This document shows positions 6,985-15,868 of a stretch of DNA of 35,640 nt, piece after piece. The first letter of the stretch is position 1, and the number at the start of each line of letters is the position of its first letter. The notes beneath the pieces were generated by a model. That model did not search any database. It was not told the origin of the DNA and saw only the letters and a program-made list of their open reading frames with translations. The translations under genes and the position numbers were made by a program. The stretch is from Paenibacillus barengoltzii NBRC 101215 (lineage in GTDB: Bacteria; Bacillota; Bacilli; Paenibacillales; Paenibacillaceae), in contig NZ_BILV01000061.1 in NCBI RefSeq assembly GCF_004000745.1, positions 1-35,640 on the forward strand. Direction: 5' to 3'.

Positions 6985-9084
6985 GTGGCGGATTCACTCG
7001 TCATCGTGGAATCGCCTGCCAAGGCGAAAACGATTGGCAAATACTTAGGCAGCAAATACATCGTGAAAGCCTCAATGGGTCATGTTCGCGATTTGCCCAA
7101 GAGCCAAATTGGGGTTGAAGTAGAGAACGACTTCAGTCCGAAGTATATTACAATCCGTGGGAAGGGTTCTGTATTAAAAGAATTAAAGGATGCCAGCAAA
7201 AAAGTAAAAAAAATCTATCTGGCAGCCGACCCCGATCGCGAAGGAGAAGCGATTGCCTGGCATCTGGCCCATGTGCTGGACGTGGATGAGAAGGATACAT
7301 GCCGCGTCGTATTTAATGAAATTACGAAGCAAGCGGTTAGAGACGCCTTCAAAAATCCGCGCCCCATCAATATGGATCTGGTGAACGCGCAGCAAGCCAG
7401 ACGGATTTTGGATCGGCTGGTTGGTTATAAAGTCAGCCCGCTGCTGTGGAAGAAGATCAAAAAAGGGTTGTCATTTGGCCGCGTGCAATCCGTAGCGGTG
7501 AAAATCATCTTGGACCGGGAGAACGAAATCTCTGAATTTGTTCCGGAAGAATACTGGAGTATTACGGCGAAGCTGAAGACGGGAGCCTCTTCGTTCGAAG
7601 CGAAGTTTCACCAGTACAAAGGTGAGAAGATCGAGCTAAAGAACGAACAGCAGGTACAGGAAATTCTGAAATCGATCGAGAAGGCCAAATTCAGCGTGGT
7701 CGATGTGAAGGAGAAGGAACGTCTCCGCCATCCGGCGGCGCCGTTTACAACCAGTTCCCTGCAGCAGGAGGCAGCGCGAAAACTGAATTTCCGGGCAGCC
7801 AAGACGATGTCGATCGCTCAGCAGCTGTATGAGGGGGTTGACCTTGGCAAAGAAGGGACCGTTGGTCTGATCACGTATATGCGTACAGACTCGACGCGGA
7901 TCGCTACTTCCGCCCAAGAGGAAGCCAAGCAATATATCCTTGATAAATTTGGTGAAGCCTACGCGCCTGAAACGCCGCGTCAATATTCCAAGAAGGCCGC
8001 CAGCGCGCAGGACGCCCATGAAGCGATCCGTCCAACATCGGCGATGCGAGATCCGGAATCGGTGAAGGAGTTCACCACCCGGGATCAGTATCGGCTGTAC
8101 AAATTGATTTGGGATCGTTTTATGGCCAGCCAAATGACTTCTGCCGTGCTGGACACGATGTCAGTGGATATTGCCGCTGGCGAAGCAACGTTCCGCGCGG
8201 TTGGGTCGAAGATCCGCTTCCCTGGCTTTATGAAGGTGTACGTGGAAGGCAACGATGATGGCAACGCCAATGAGGACGACAAGTTTTTGCCACCCCTGAC
8301 GAAAGGGGAAGAACTGGCGAAAGAGTCGATTGAACCGAAGCAGCATTTTACCCAACCCCCGCCTCGCTATACGGAGGCGCGTTTGGTGAGAACTTTGGAG
8401 GAGCTCGGCATTGGACGTCCGAGTACGTACGCGCCAACCCTGGAAACCATTCAAAAACGCGGCTACGTAGCGATTGAGGACAAGAAGTTTGTCCCAACTG
8501 AGTTAGGCGAGCTCCTCATCGAACAGACGGAGCAATTCTTCCCGGAAATCCTTGATGTGGAATTTACCGCCCATATGGAAGAGGACTTGGACCATGTTGA
8601 AGAAGGTTCCGAGGATTGGGTAAGAGTGCTGAGCGAGTTTTATAAATCGTTTGAGAAACGTCTTCGGGTTGCCGAAGAGGAAATGAAGGAAGTCGAAATC
8701 GAAGACGAAGTCTCCAATGAGATTTGTGAAAAATGCGGAAGACCGATGGTCTATAAATTGGGACGTTTCGGGAAGTTTTTGGCTTGCTCGGGTTTCCCGG
8801 AATGCCGGAATACGAAACCGATCGTTAAGGACATCGGTGTCACCTGTCCGAAATGTAAGGAAGGGCATGTGGTCGAACGCCGGAGTAAAAAGGGACGGGT
8901 CTTCTATGGCTGCGACCGTTATCCGGAATGCGATTTTGTTTCGTGGGATAAGCCTTCACCAAAGCCTTGTCCAAAATGTGGTTCAATGCTCGTAGAGAAG
9001 CGAAATAAGCAAGGCGGGAAGCTGCAATGTACCTCCTGCGACTACGTAGAAGCCATTGAAGAAAGCGACGAAACAGATGAATAA
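6985..9084 (+). CDS. topA: DNA topoisomerase I
   Basis: TopA relaxes negative supercoils through a transient tyrosine-DNA bond. The 699-residue protein opens with the TOPRIM domain: [17 protein letters not shown] with the catalytic Glu at 9, and the metal-binding DPDREGE at 82-88. The active-site Tyr is at about 298 in [12 protein letters not shown], and [11 protein letters not shown] is visible near 475. Three C-terminal zinc ribbons span about 580-690, each with paired cysteines (CEKCG...C...C, CPKCK...C...C, CPKCG...C..C). The start is GTG, 8 bases after AGGAGG. The 109-base gap after dprA shows no clear promoter or terminator, so it may be co-transcribed with dprA. Confidence 0.98.
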   Translation: MADSLVIVESPAKAKTIGKYLGSKYIVKASMGHVRDLPKSQIGVEVENDFSPKYITIRGKGSVLKELKDASKKVKKIYLAADPDREGEAIAWHLAHVLDVDEKDTCRVVFNEITKQAVRDAFKNPRPINMDLVNAQQARRILDRLVGYKVSPLLWKKIKKGLSFGRVQSVAVKIILDRENEISEFVPEEYWSITAKLKTGASSFEAKFHQYKGEKIELKNEQQVQEILKSIEKAKFSVVDVKEKERLRHPAAPFTTSSLQQEAARKLNFRAAKTMSIAQQLYEGVDLGKEGTVGLITYMRTDSTRIATSAQEEAKQYILDKFGEAYAPETPRQYSKKAASAQDAHEAIRPTSAMRDPESVKEFTTRDQYRLYKLIWDRFMASQMTSAVLDTMSVDIAAGEATFRAVGSKIRFPGFMKVYVEGNDDGNANEDDKFLPPLTKGEELAKESIEPKQHFTQPPPRYTEARLVRTLEELGIGRPSTYAPTLETIQKRGYVAIEDKKFVPTELGELLIEQTEQFFPEILDVEFTAHMEEDLDHVEEGSEDWVRVLSEFYKSFEKRLRVAEEEMKEVEIEDEVSNEICEKCGRPMVYKLGRFGKFLACSGFPECRNTKPIVKDIGVTCPKCKEGHVVERRSKKGRVFYGCDRYPECDFVSWDKPSPKPCPKCGSMLVEKRNKQGGKLQCTSCDYVEAIEESDETDE

Positions 9085-9088
9085 GTTG

Positions 9089-9109
9089 AGCCCGCCGTTT
9101 GTGCGGGTT
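9089..9109 (+). other. Short hairpin between topA and trmFO
   Basis: AGCCCGC (9089-9095) pairs with GCGGGTT (9103-9109), allowing one G-U pair, around a 7-base loop. No T-run follows, so read-through into trmFO is expected. It may be a processing or stability element. Confidence 0.35.
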
Positions 9110-9158
9110 CTGAGACAGCTAAGAAATTCAGCATGAGATTTAGTAGGGGGACATGAAC

Positions 9159-10475
9159 ATGACGAATAAAGTAACGGTCATCGGCGCGGGATTGGCCGGC
9201 AGTGAAGCGGCATGGCAAATCGCGAGCCGCGGCATCCCCGTGGTGTTGTACGAAATGCGCCCGGTTGTGAAGACACCGGCGCATCATACCGATAAATTTG
9301 CCGAGTTGGTCTGCAGTAACTCTTTGCGAGCCAACGGGTTAACGAACGCCGTTGGCGTTCTCAAAGAAGAGATGCGAATGCTGAACTCGCTGGTGCTGGG
9401 AGCGGCGGATCGCAATGCGGTACCGGCCGGCGGTGCGCTCGCCGTTGACCGGGACGGGTTCTCGGGGGAGATCACCCGGACGCTGAGAGAGCATCCATTG
9501 ATTGAAGTGGTGAATGAGGAAATCAAGGAGATCCCGCAGGACGGGATTGTCGTGATTGCCACCGGGCCGCTGACATCTCCTGCCCTTTCAGAGCAAATTA
9601 AGCGGTTGACCGGCGAGGACTATTTTTACTTTTACGATGCTGCCGCTCCGATTGTGGAGAAGGATTCCATCGATATGAGCAAAGTGTACCTGGCTTCCAG
9701 GTACGATAAAGGCGAAGCGGCCTACTTGAACTGCCCGATGACGGAAGAGGAGTTCGATGCTTTCTACGATGCGTTAATTAACGCGGAGGTAGCTCAGCTG
9801 AAGGACTTCGAGAAGGAGATTTACTTTGAAGGCTGTATGCCAATCGAGGTGATGATGCGGCGCGGCAAGCAGACAGCTCTGTTTGGGCCAATGAAGCCGG
9901 TGGGTCTCGTCAATCCGCACACCGGCAAGCTCCCATATGCTGTGGTGCAGCTTCGTCAGGATAACGCGGCCGGGACACTCTACAACTTGGTAGGCTTCCA
10001 GACCCATTTGAAATGGGGGGAGCAGAAGCGCGTCTTCTCGATGATTCCAGGCTTGGAGAACGCGGAGTTCGTCCGGTACGGCGTAATGCACCGGAACACC
10101 TTTATCAACTCGCCGAAGCTGCTCATGCCAACCTATCAGTTGAAAGCACGGCCATCACTCTTCTTCGCGGGTCAGATGACCGGTGTTGAAGGTTACGTGG
10201 AGTCCGCTGCGTCCGGTCTAATCGCAGGAATTAACGCAGCCCGAGCTGCCGCAGGTCAGGAGGGGATCGTATTCCCTGCAGACACTACTCTGGGCAGTAT
10301 GGCACGCTATATTACCACTGCTGATTTCGAACACTTCCAGCCGATGAACGCCAACTTTGGTTTATTTCCGAAGCTGGATACCCGCTACCGCAAAAAAGCA
10401 GAGAAAAACGAAGCGCTTGCGAAGCGCGCGTTAAATAGCTTACGCTCCTTTATGGCAGAAGAACGGTTGGGTTAA
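9159..10475 (+). CDS. trmFO: Folate/FAD-dependent tRNA (uracil-54) methyltransferase
   Basis: TrmFO makes ribothymidine at position 54 of tRNA using methylenetetrahydrofolate and FADH2. The FAD-binding motif [13 protein letters not shown] is at the N-terminus. The two functionally important cysteines of the family are present: [15 protein letters not shown] (Cys about 52) and YFEGCMPIE (Cys about 226). The C-terminal [17 protein letters not shown] segment completes FAD binding. I place the start at ATG 9159 (438 residues), 8 bases after GGGGG; ATG 9153 is in frame but only 2 bases from that site. A terminator overlaps the 3' end. In B. subtilis xerC (codV) follows; here the next gene is hslV. 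Confidence 0.96.
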   Translation: MTNKVTVIGAGLAGSEAAWQIASRGIPVVLYEMRPVVKTPAHHTDKFAELVCSNSLRANGLTNAVGVLKEEMRMLNSLVLGAADRNAVPAGGALAVDRDGFSGEITRTLREHPLIEVVNEEIKEIPQDGIVVIATGPLTSPALSEQIKRLTGEDYFYFYDAAAPIVEKDSIDMSKVYLASRYDKGEAAYLNCPMTEEEFDAFYDALINAEVAQLKDFEKEIYFEGCMPIEVMMRRGKQTALFGPMKPVGLVNPHTGKLPYAVVQLRQDNAAGTLYNLVGFQTHLKWGEQKRVFSMIPGLENAEFVRYGVMHRNTFINSPKLLMPTYQLKARPSLFFAGQMTGVEGYVESAASGLIAGINAARAAAGQEGIVFPADTTLGSMARYITTADFEHFQPMNANFGLFPKLDTRYRKKAEKNEALAKRALNSLRSFMAEERLG

Positions 10476-10489
10476 TCCACCGTTTTTTT
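10463..10489 (+). terminator. Intrinsic terminator overlapping the trmFO stop
   Basis: ACGG-T-TGG (10463-10470) pairs with CCA-CCGT (10477-10483) around a 6-base loop that contains the trmFO stop codon, followed by seven T residues (10483-10489). One unpaired T interrupts the stem. Confidence 0.7.
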
Positions 10490-10555
10490 GCAATCTAGGG
10501 GGGATACGGGTTATGCTGAAAACAAGGACGTTCATATGATAGAACTGGCCCATTA

Positions 10556-10621
10556 ATATACGTAGTACTTGAACCCAATGCCTCAGTCCCTCCTGCGTAT
10601 ATCTAAAACGTAAGGGCTGAG
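10556..10621 (+). promoter_or_regulatory. Structured leader candidate upstream of hslV
   Basis: Two stems interleave here. Stem A pairs 10556-10565 (ATATACGTAG) with 10593-10602 (CTGCGTATAT), with one G-U pair. Stem B pairs CTCAG-T-CCCT (10582-10591) with AGGG-CTGAG (10613-10621), with one bulge. The 3' arm of A lies in the loop of B, so the two are either mutually exclusive or form a pseudoknot. A weak promoter candidate (TTGCAA at 10488, TATGCT at 10512, 18-base spacer) precedes it. I see no known riboswitch class. Confidence 0.4.
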
Positions 10622-10651
10622 AACCTACGAGAGAGGAAGGCGAAGTAACAC

Positions 10652-11194
10652 ATGGAGCTATCTTTTCACGCTACAACGATTTGCGCGGTACGCCACAATG
10701 GCAAGGGCGCCATTGCCGGTGACGGGCAAGTCACATTTGGGCAGAACGTCGTGATGAAGCAAACGGCGAAGAAAGTCCGCCGGTTGTACCGCGGTCAAGT
10801 GGTTGCGGGGTTTGCCGGTTCGGTCGCCGATGCCATCACGTTATTTGAGAAATTTGAGGGGAAGCTGGAAGAGCATTCAGGGAACCTGCAACGGGCAGCG
10901 GTTGAATTGGCCAAAGATTGGCGCCAGGATCGTGTGCTGCGTAAGCTCGAGGCTTTGATGATTGTCATGGATAAAACCGGGATGCTGCTGATTTCCGGCG
11001 GCGGGGAAATCATTGAACCGGATGATGATGTACTGGCGATCGGATCAGGGGGCAACTTTGCGCTATCGGCTGCGCGGGCGCTGAAACGGCATGCCACGGG
11101 GTTGGAAGCGAAGGATATCGCCCGTGAAGCCCTGCAGATTGCTTCGGAAATCTGCGTATATACGAACAACAACATTATAGTTGAGGAGCTTTGA
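10652..11194 (+). CDS. hslV: HslV/ClpQ peptidase subunit of the HslUV protease
   Basis: HslV forms the proteolytic double ring of the ATP-dependent HslUV (ClpYQ) protease in the cytoplasm. The 180-residue product is typical: [26 protein letters not shown] at the N-terminus, then [25 protein letters not shown], and [15 protein letters not shown]. The Thr of E. coli HslV that becomes residue 1 after processing aligns with Thr 8 here. B. subtilis ClpQ is reported to use an N-terminal Ser directly after Met, but this protein reads MELSFHATT, with Glu second. The ATG follows a GAGAGGAAGG region. hslU follows without a gap. Confidence 0.96.
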   Translation: MELSFHATTICAVRHNGKGAIAGDGQVTFGQNVVMKQTAKKVRRLYRGQVVAGFAGSVADAITLFEKFEGKLEEHSGNLQRAAVELAKDWRQDRVLRKLEALMIVMDKTGMLLISGGGEIIEPDDDVLAIGSGGNFALSAARALKRHATGLEAKDIAREALQIASEICVYTNNNIIVEEL

Positions 11195-11229
11195 GTATCG
11201 TTGATACTATCGTGTCAGGGGGACGAATC

Positions 11230-12633
11230 ATGACCGAAAGAAACTTAACGCCAAGACAAATTGTAGCCGAACTGGATAAATATATCGTAGGACAGAAACA
11301 AGCGAAAAAATCGGTTGCTGTTGCCTTACGGAACCGTTATCGGCGAAGCTTGCTGCCGGAGGAGGTTCAGGATGAAATTGTACCCAAGAACATCCTGATG
11401 ATCGGACCGACCGGGGTGGGGAAGACGGAAATTGCTCGTCGTCTCGCCAAGCTGGTTGGTGCTCCTTTTGTTAAGGTGGAAGCCACGAAATTCACTGAAG
11501 TTGGTTATGTAGGCCGGGACGTTGAGTCGATGGTACGTGATCTCATCGAAACGGCGATCCGTACCGTCAAGCTCGAGCGTACCGAGAAGGTGAAGGATAA
11601 AGCGGAGGAGCTTGCGAATGAACGTCTAGTTCAGATCTTGGTCCCTTCCGAAAATAAAGCCAAAGGCGTTCGTAACCCGTTCGAGATGTTGTTTGGGGGC
11701 GGTAACGGAGCAGGCTCCACCGCTCAGGAGCAGCCGGAGGAAGACAGTGCGCTGACCGAACGCCGGCGTCAGGTGCGCTTTAAATTGTTGTCTGGTCAGA
11801 TGGAGAACGACATTGTGGAAGTTGAAGTTGAGGACAACACGCCAACGATGATGGATATGTTTGCCGGTCAGGGCAACGACCAGCTTGGCATGAACATGCA
11901 GGAAATGTTTGGAAGTCTCTTACCGAAACGGACCAAGAAGCGGAAGCTGACCGTCAAGGAAGCTCGTAAAGTGTTGACGCAGGAGGAAGCGGCGAAGCTG
12001 ATCGATCAAGATGATTTGATTCAGGAAGCGATCACACGGGCAGAGCAATCCGGGATCATCTTTATCGATGAAATCGATAAAGTTGCCAGCCGGGGACAGG
12101 GCTCCGGTCCCGACGTCTCTCGCGAAGGCGTACAACGCGATATTTTGCCGATTGTGGAAGGCTCGACGGTGATGACCAAATACGGTCCCATCAAAACAGA
12201 TTATATTTTGTTTATTGCGGCAGGAGCTTTCCATATTGCCAAGCCATCTGACTTAATTCCTGAGCTCCAAGGGCGGTTCCCGATCCGGGTCGAGCTTGAC
12301 AGTTTATCGCTGGAGGACTTTGTGTCGATCTTAACGGAACCGGAGAACGCCTTAACGAAACAGTATATTGAATTGCTGCGCACAGAGGATCTGGAAATCG
12401 AATTCTCGGACGCCGCAATCCATGAAATCGCTCGTATTGCGGCCATGGTGAATGCAAATACGGAGAATATCGGTGCCAGACGCTTGCATACGATCCTTGA
12501 GAAGCTCCTGGAGGATCTCTCCTTTGAAGCACCTGAACTGACGTTGGATAAAATGGTCATCACTCCGGAATATGTGCGGGAGAAACTAGGAAATATTGCC
12601 CAAGATCGAGATCTGAGTCAATTCATTTTGTAA
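11230..12633 (+). CDS. hslU: HslU/ClpY ATPase subunit of the HslUV protease
   Basis: HslU is the AAA+ unfoldase that feeds HslV. The 467 residues show [17 protein letters not shown], Walker A GPTGVGKT at 59-66, pore loop GYVG near 92, and an intermediate (I) domain about 110-245 rich in charged residues. Walker B IIFIDE is at 276-281, sensor-type segments include [13 protein letters not shown], and the docking tail LSQFIL inserts into HslV. I choose ATG 11230, preceded by GGGGG at 11218-11222, giving the same length I recall for B. subtilis ClpY. A longer frame from a TTG at 11191 overlaps hslV but lacks conservation. hslVU probably forms one unit closed by two hairpins downstream. codY, next in B. 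subtilis, is absent. Confidence 0.97.
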   Translation: MTERNLTPRQIVAELDKYIVGQKQAKKSVAVALRNRYRRSLLPEEVQDEIVPKNILMIGPTGVGKTEIARRLAKLVGAPFVKVEATKFTEVGYVGRDVESMVRDLIETAIRTVKLERTEKVKDKAEELANERLVQILVPSENKAKGVRNPFEMLFGGGNGAGSTAQEQPEEDSALTERRRQVRFKLLSGQMENDIVEVEVEDNTPTMMDMFAGQGNDQLGMNMQEMFGSLLPKRTKKRKLTVKEARKVLTQEEAAKLIDQDDLIQEAITRAEQSGIIFIDEIDKVASRGQGSGPDVSREGVQRDILPIVEGSTVMTKYGPIKTDYILFIAAGAFHIAKPSDLIPELQGRFPIRVELDSLSLEDFVSILTEPENALTKQYIELLRTEDLEIEFSDAAIHEIARIAAMVNANTENIGARRLHTILEKLLEDLSFEAPELTLDKMVITPEYVREKLGNIAQDRDLSQFIL

Positions 12634-12643
12634 TGAGAATCGT

Positions 12644-12696
12644 AAATTGTGGGTTAAAGCCTTGTTCTCCAAGGACCTAATCCATTTTCACAATTT
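12644..12696 (+). terminator. Long nested hairpin after hslU
   Basis: Three nested stems share one axis: AAATTGTG (12644-12651) with CACAATTT (12689-12696), GGTTA (12652-12656) with TAATC (12678-12682), and CCTTG (12660-12664) with CAAGG (12670-12674) around the loop TTCTC. Only a 4-base T-run ends it, so it may be a weak terminator or a 3'-end stabiliser of hslVU mRNA. Confidence 0.5.
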
Positions 12697-12708
12697 TGAC
12701 AAAAAATA

Positions 12709-12745
12709 GGCCACTCTGCCGTAATGGCGGGTGGTCTTTCTTTTT
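12709..12745 (+). terminator. Intrinsic terminator of hslVU
   Basis: GGCCAC (12709-12714) pairs with GTGGTC (12731-12736), and an inner GCC/GGC stem closes a GTAAT loop, with one bulge. The T-rich tract TTTCTTTTT (12737-12745) follows. It separates hslVU from the flagellar operon. Confidence 0.8.
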
Positions 12746-13025
12746 GGATTTTGCTGGATGATGGCGATAATTATGTAAAAAATAGTTTTTTGACCAAAAA
12801 ACGAGATAAACAATTGAAAGATAGGGCTTTTTTCTTATTGTAAATATGTCGAATCTCCATGAAACTTAGGATATATGACATTATTAAACAGATTTCATGC
12901 TAGGACGTAAGAAAGACAAAAAGAAAGACAATAAATAACAATAAATTGTCGAAAAAAGAGGAATTATTCATTGTTTGTAGAATCATTAATGATTAAGATC
13001 GAATGAGACTAAGGGGGGAATTAAA
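12746..13025 (+). promoter_or_regulatory. Upstream region of the fla/che operon
   Basis: These 280 A/T-rich bases hold no gene. The best SigA-like promoter is TTGAAA (12814-12819), a 16-base spacer, and TATTGT (12836-12841). A spaced inverted repeat GACAAT/ATTGTC sits at 12927-12950, and a perfect 14-bp palindrome AATCATTAATGATT at 12981-12994. I saw no good SigD (TAAA-N15-GCCGATAT) match. The flgB ribosome site GGGGGG is near 13013. Confidence 0.45.
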
Positions 13026-13433
13026 GTGCAGTTGTTGAACGGACTGGGATTTGACAGGCTTGAGACTGCTATCCAGGCCGCAAATCTCCGGCAAGGGGTC
13101 ATCGCTAACAATATTGCGAATGTGGACACCCCTTACTTTAAGCGATCCAGCGTGTCCTTTGAAAGCATGTTACAAGCGGAAATGAACGGTAATATGCCGG
13201 CGCTCCAAGGAAGGAGAACGGATGTAAGACATTTCGTTATAGGACCAATGACCGAGGTTCCTGAACCGGTGGTTAGTGTGGATCAGACGACAGCAATGAA
13301 CAACAACCAAAATAATGTCGATATCGACAGTGAGATGACCAAACTTGCCGAAAATCAGTTGAGATACAATGCGTACATCGAACAATTGAACTATATGATC
13401 AAAATGAAACACACCGTCGTGGAAGGGAGATAA
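13026..13433 (+). CDS. flgB: Flagellar basal-body rod protein FlgB
   Basis: FlgB is a proximal rod subunit exported through the flagellar type III system. The 135 residues contain the rod/hook signature QGVIANNIANVDTPYFKR near residue 24 and a C-terminal heptad-rich helix (MTKLAENQLRYNAYIEQLNYMIKMKHTV) typical of rod proteins. The start is GTG after a GGGGGG ribosome site; no alternative start fits the conserved N-terminus. First gene of the fla/che operon, with 280 bases of regulatory sequence upstream after the hslVU terminator. Confidence 0.97.
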   Translation: MQLLNGLGFDRLETAIQAANLRQGVIANNIANVDTPYFKRSSVSFESMLQAEMNGNMPALQGRRTDVRHFVIGPMTEVPEPVVSVDQTTAMNNNQNNVDIDSEMTKLAENQLRYNAYIEQLNYMIKMKHTVVEGR

Positions 13434-13439
13434 TCGGAC

Positions 13440-13889
13440 TTGAATATCAGTAATAGTTTTGGGGTTAGTTCTTCCGCCTTAACCGCACAGCGTCTTCGCA
13501 TGGATGTGATTTCCTCCAACATCGCGAATGCTGAAACAACCCGGGCTAAGATTGTAGACGGCAAGGCCGTTCCTTACCGACGCAAAACGGTAGTCATGGC
13601 CCCCAAGGAAATGGATTTCGACAGTGCCTTGAATTCAGTAATGGGTAAGGAAGTGAGCAGTCAAGGGGTGAAAATTACCAAAATTCAAGAGGACCCCTCA
13701 CCGCTTAAACCGGTTTACAATCCAACCCACCCTGATGCGGACAGTGAAGGATATGTCTATATGCCTAATGTTGATATTTTGAAAGAAATGGTAGATATGA
13801 TTTCGGCAACTCGCTCTTATGAAGCAAACGTAACGGCGCTTAACGCCAGTAAGGCGATGTTTACCAAGGCCTTGCAAATCGGGAAATAG
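13440..13889 (+). CDS. flgC: Flagellar basal-body rod protein FlgC
   Basis: FlgC is a proximal rod subunit. The 149 residues include SSALTAQRLRMDVISSNIANAETTR (about 10-34) and the C-terminal VDILKEMVDMISATRSYEANVTALNASKAMFTKALQIG helix, both diagnostic of FlgC. The start is TTG; a GGGAG lies about 10 bases upstream, and the conserved N-terminus begins immediately after it. It follows flgB by 6 bases. Confidence 0.97.
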   Translation: MNISNSFGVSSSALTAQRLRMDVISSNIANAETTRAKIVDGKAVPYRRKTVVMAPKEMDFDSALNSVMGKEVSSQGVKITKIQEDPSPLKPVYNPTHPDADSEGYVYMPNVDILKEMVDMISATRSYEANVTALNASKAMFTKALQIGK

Positions 13890-13933
13890 CCCAGAAGTAA
13901 ACTTACATAAATTGTGATTGGGAGTGTTGCACG

Positions 13934-14242
13934 TTGATCGAGAGAATGAGTTTTGACTCCTTGAAGCCGCTAACCGGGATGCAGACGTCCGGTAATGAAC
14001 AGAACCTCACGCCTGCGCAAGCGATAAAGCAATTTAGCTCCTATCTAAACAATGCTCTAGAAGGAGTTGCTGCTCAGGAAGCCAATGCCCAACAAGTGAA
14101 CAATCAGTTCCTGTTAGGGAAAGTCAATGCCGACGAGATGATGATCGCCTCGGAGCAAGCCTTGTTAAGTTTGCAGTTAACTACGCAAGTCCGGAACAAA
14201 GTGATCGAAGCTTACCAAGAGATTATGCGTACGCAAATATAA
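13934..14242 (+). CDS. fliE: Flagellar hook-basal body complex protein FliE
   Basis: FliE joins the MS-ring to the rod. The 102-residue product ends with the family segment NQFLLGKVNADEMMIASEQALLSLQLTTQVRNKVIEAYQEIMRTQI. I take TTG 13934 as the start because GGGAG (13920-13924) is 9 bases upstream; ATG 13946 would lie too far from any ribosome site. It sits between flgC and fliF as in other Bacilli. Confidence 0.95.
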   Translation: MIERMSFDSLKPLTGMQTSGNEQNLTPAQAIKQFSSYLNNALEGVAAQEANAQQVNNQFLLGKVNADEMMIASEQALLSLQLTTQVRNKVIEAYQEIMRTQI

Positions 14243-14273
14243 GGATTGAAACATGCTCGGATGAGGTGACATT

Positions 14274-15857
14274 GTGAATGAGAGAATTACACAGTACCGG
14301 GATCGATTGTTAGGGTACTGGAACCAATTTAGTAAAAAACAAAAAACGTTATTAGTCTCGACGGCGACTTTTATCCTGCTCGCGATCATCTTGCTGACGA
14401 TTCAATTTTCCAAAACGGAATACGATGTAGCCTTTACGGGTCTCGATTCGACTGATGCGGCAGGGATCATCAATTACTTGGAATCCAGCGGAATCTCGTA
14501 CAAGCTTGGACCTGACGGTACAACCATTTCGGTTCCTAGCAAAGACGCAGCACGAGTTAAGGTTGATGTTGGTTCCCAAGGAATCGTCCAGAACGGTTCG
14601 ATCGGATTGGAAGCTTTTAATGAGAGTTCTTCCTTGATCGGAATGACGGACAACGAATTTAACGTCAAGTACAAAAACGCCATTAACGGTGAGGTCGAAC
14701 AGCTGCTAAAGAGAATGCAAGGCGTTAACGATGCCAAGGTTCTCATTAACTTGCCGGCAGAAAACGTGTTCGCCAGCCCGGATGAACAGGAGAAAGCGAC
14801 GGCATCGATCGTCCTTACGTTCAAGCCGGGATATCGTCCAAATCAGGAAGCCGTTGATGGATATTTCAACTTGGTTAAAACGTCGGTCCCTAACTTGCCG
14901 GTGGAGAATATCTCGCTATCCTCGAGTGATGATACGATCTTACTTCCAAGCGGTCAAGGCGGGACGACAGGCTCTCTGACTTCGGCGGTTCAAGAGAACA
15001 TGGCGTTGCAGAAGAAGTTTGAAAGCGACGTACGCCAAAGTGTAAAGCAATTCCTATCCAGACTGACCGGGCCGGATAAGATTGAAGTATTAGTCGCTTC
15101 CAAGTTGAACTTCGACCAGGTTAGCCAGAAAGACAATCTGGTCACTCCGGTGGATACCGAAAACATGAAGGGTATCGAGATCAGTGCACAAAAAGTGCAG
15201 AAAAGCTACACCGGATCGGCAACCCCAACGAGCGGGGTACCAGGAACTGGGGAAGAGGATGTTGTTAACTATCCTTCGTCGGAAACAAACGGCGGGTCTT
15301 CATCGGAAGAAAGTTCGTCGACGATTAACTACGAGGTTAATCGAATTACGAAGGACATTATCGCCAGTCCCTATGTTATTAAAGATTTAACCATCAACGT
15401 GGCCGTTGAACCACCCGAAGGTCAGGAAACTTTGGATGAAAATACTCGGTCTGCGATCGAAAATATTCTGAAAAATATCGTTGGATCCTATTTGGCTGAC
15501 TCTGGTACTACATATACAGACGAAGAATTGCAGAGAAAAGTTTCAGTGTTGTCTCAGCCATTTCATTCGGATACTGTCCAAAAGGCTGGGTTGAGTTTAT
15601 CGAGCCCGCTGGTATGGGGAGTGGGAGGCGCTGCTCTGTTGGCGCTGGCCGGCCTTGGGATCGTCTTGTTCCGCCGCCGCAAGCAAGCGCAAGAAGAGGA
15701 AGAAGAAATCGCGTTGCCTCTTACGCCTGAGTTTCCATCGATTAATTTGGATACAGTCACGAATGAGAACCAAGTGCGTAAACAACTGGAAACGTTGGCC
15801 AAGAAGAAGCCTGACGAATTCGTTAACTTGCTTCGCACCTGGCTGGCTGAGGAATAG
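14274..15857 (+). CDS. fliF: Flagellar M-ring protein FliF
   Basis: FliF builds the MS-ring in the membrane, the base on which the switch and export gate assemble. The 527-residue protein has a first membrane segment at about 26-44 and a large extracytoplasmic part with YscJ/FliF ring-building motifs (AFTGLDSTDAAGIINYLESSGISY; GEVEQLLKRMQGVNDAKVLINLP). A Ser/Gly-rich linker precedes a second membrane segment (about 446-466). The cytoplasmic tail ends with VRKQLETLAKKKPDEFVNLLRTWLAEE, the FliG-binding end. The start is GTG just after GAGGTGA. Confidence 0.97.
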   Translation: MNERITQYRDRLLGYWNQFSKKQKTLLVSTATFILLAIILLTIQFSKTEYDVAFTGLDSTDAAGIINYLESSGISYKLGPDGTTISVPSKDAARVKVDVGSQGIVQNGSIGLEAFNESSSLIGMTDNEFNVKYKNAINGEVEQLLKRMQGVNDAKVLINLPAENVFASPDEQEKATASIVLTFKPGYRPNQEAVDGYFNLVKTSVPNLPVENISLSSSDDTILLPSGQGGTTGSLTSAVQENMALQKKFESDVRQSVKQFLSRLTGPDKIEVLVASKLNFDQVSQKDNLVTPVDTENMKGIEISAQKVQKSYTGSATPTSGVPGTGEEDVVNYPSSETNGGSSSEESSSTINYEVNRITKDIIASPYVIKDLTINVAVEPPEGQETLDENTRSAIENILKNIVGSYLADSGTTYTDEELQRKVSVLSQPFHSDTVQKAGLSLSSPLVWGVGGAALLALAGLGIVLFRRRKQAQEEEEEIALPLTPEFPSINLDTVTNENQVRKQLETLAKKKPDEFVNLLRTWLAEE

Positions 15858-15868
15858 AGGTGAATGTA

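Noticed and set aside
10582-10640. TPP riboswitch suggested by CTGAGA before hslV
   Set aside because: The other conserved TPP elements (ACCTGAT, TAAT-CCAGCG type) are absent and hslV is not a thiamine gene.
10476-10651. CtsR or CIRCE heat-shock operator before hslVU
   Set aside because: No GGTCAAA-type direct repeat or TTAGCACTC inverted repeat is present.
12909-12930. Tandem AAGAAAGACA repeat upstream of flgB
   Set aside because: Only two copies with a 12-base period in an A-rich stretch; not distinguishable from composition.
12746-13025. SigD promoter or CodY box before flgB
   Set aside because: No TAAA-N15-GCCGATAT-like pair and no AATTTTCWGAAAATT-like box could be found; the best candidate is a weak SigA promoter.
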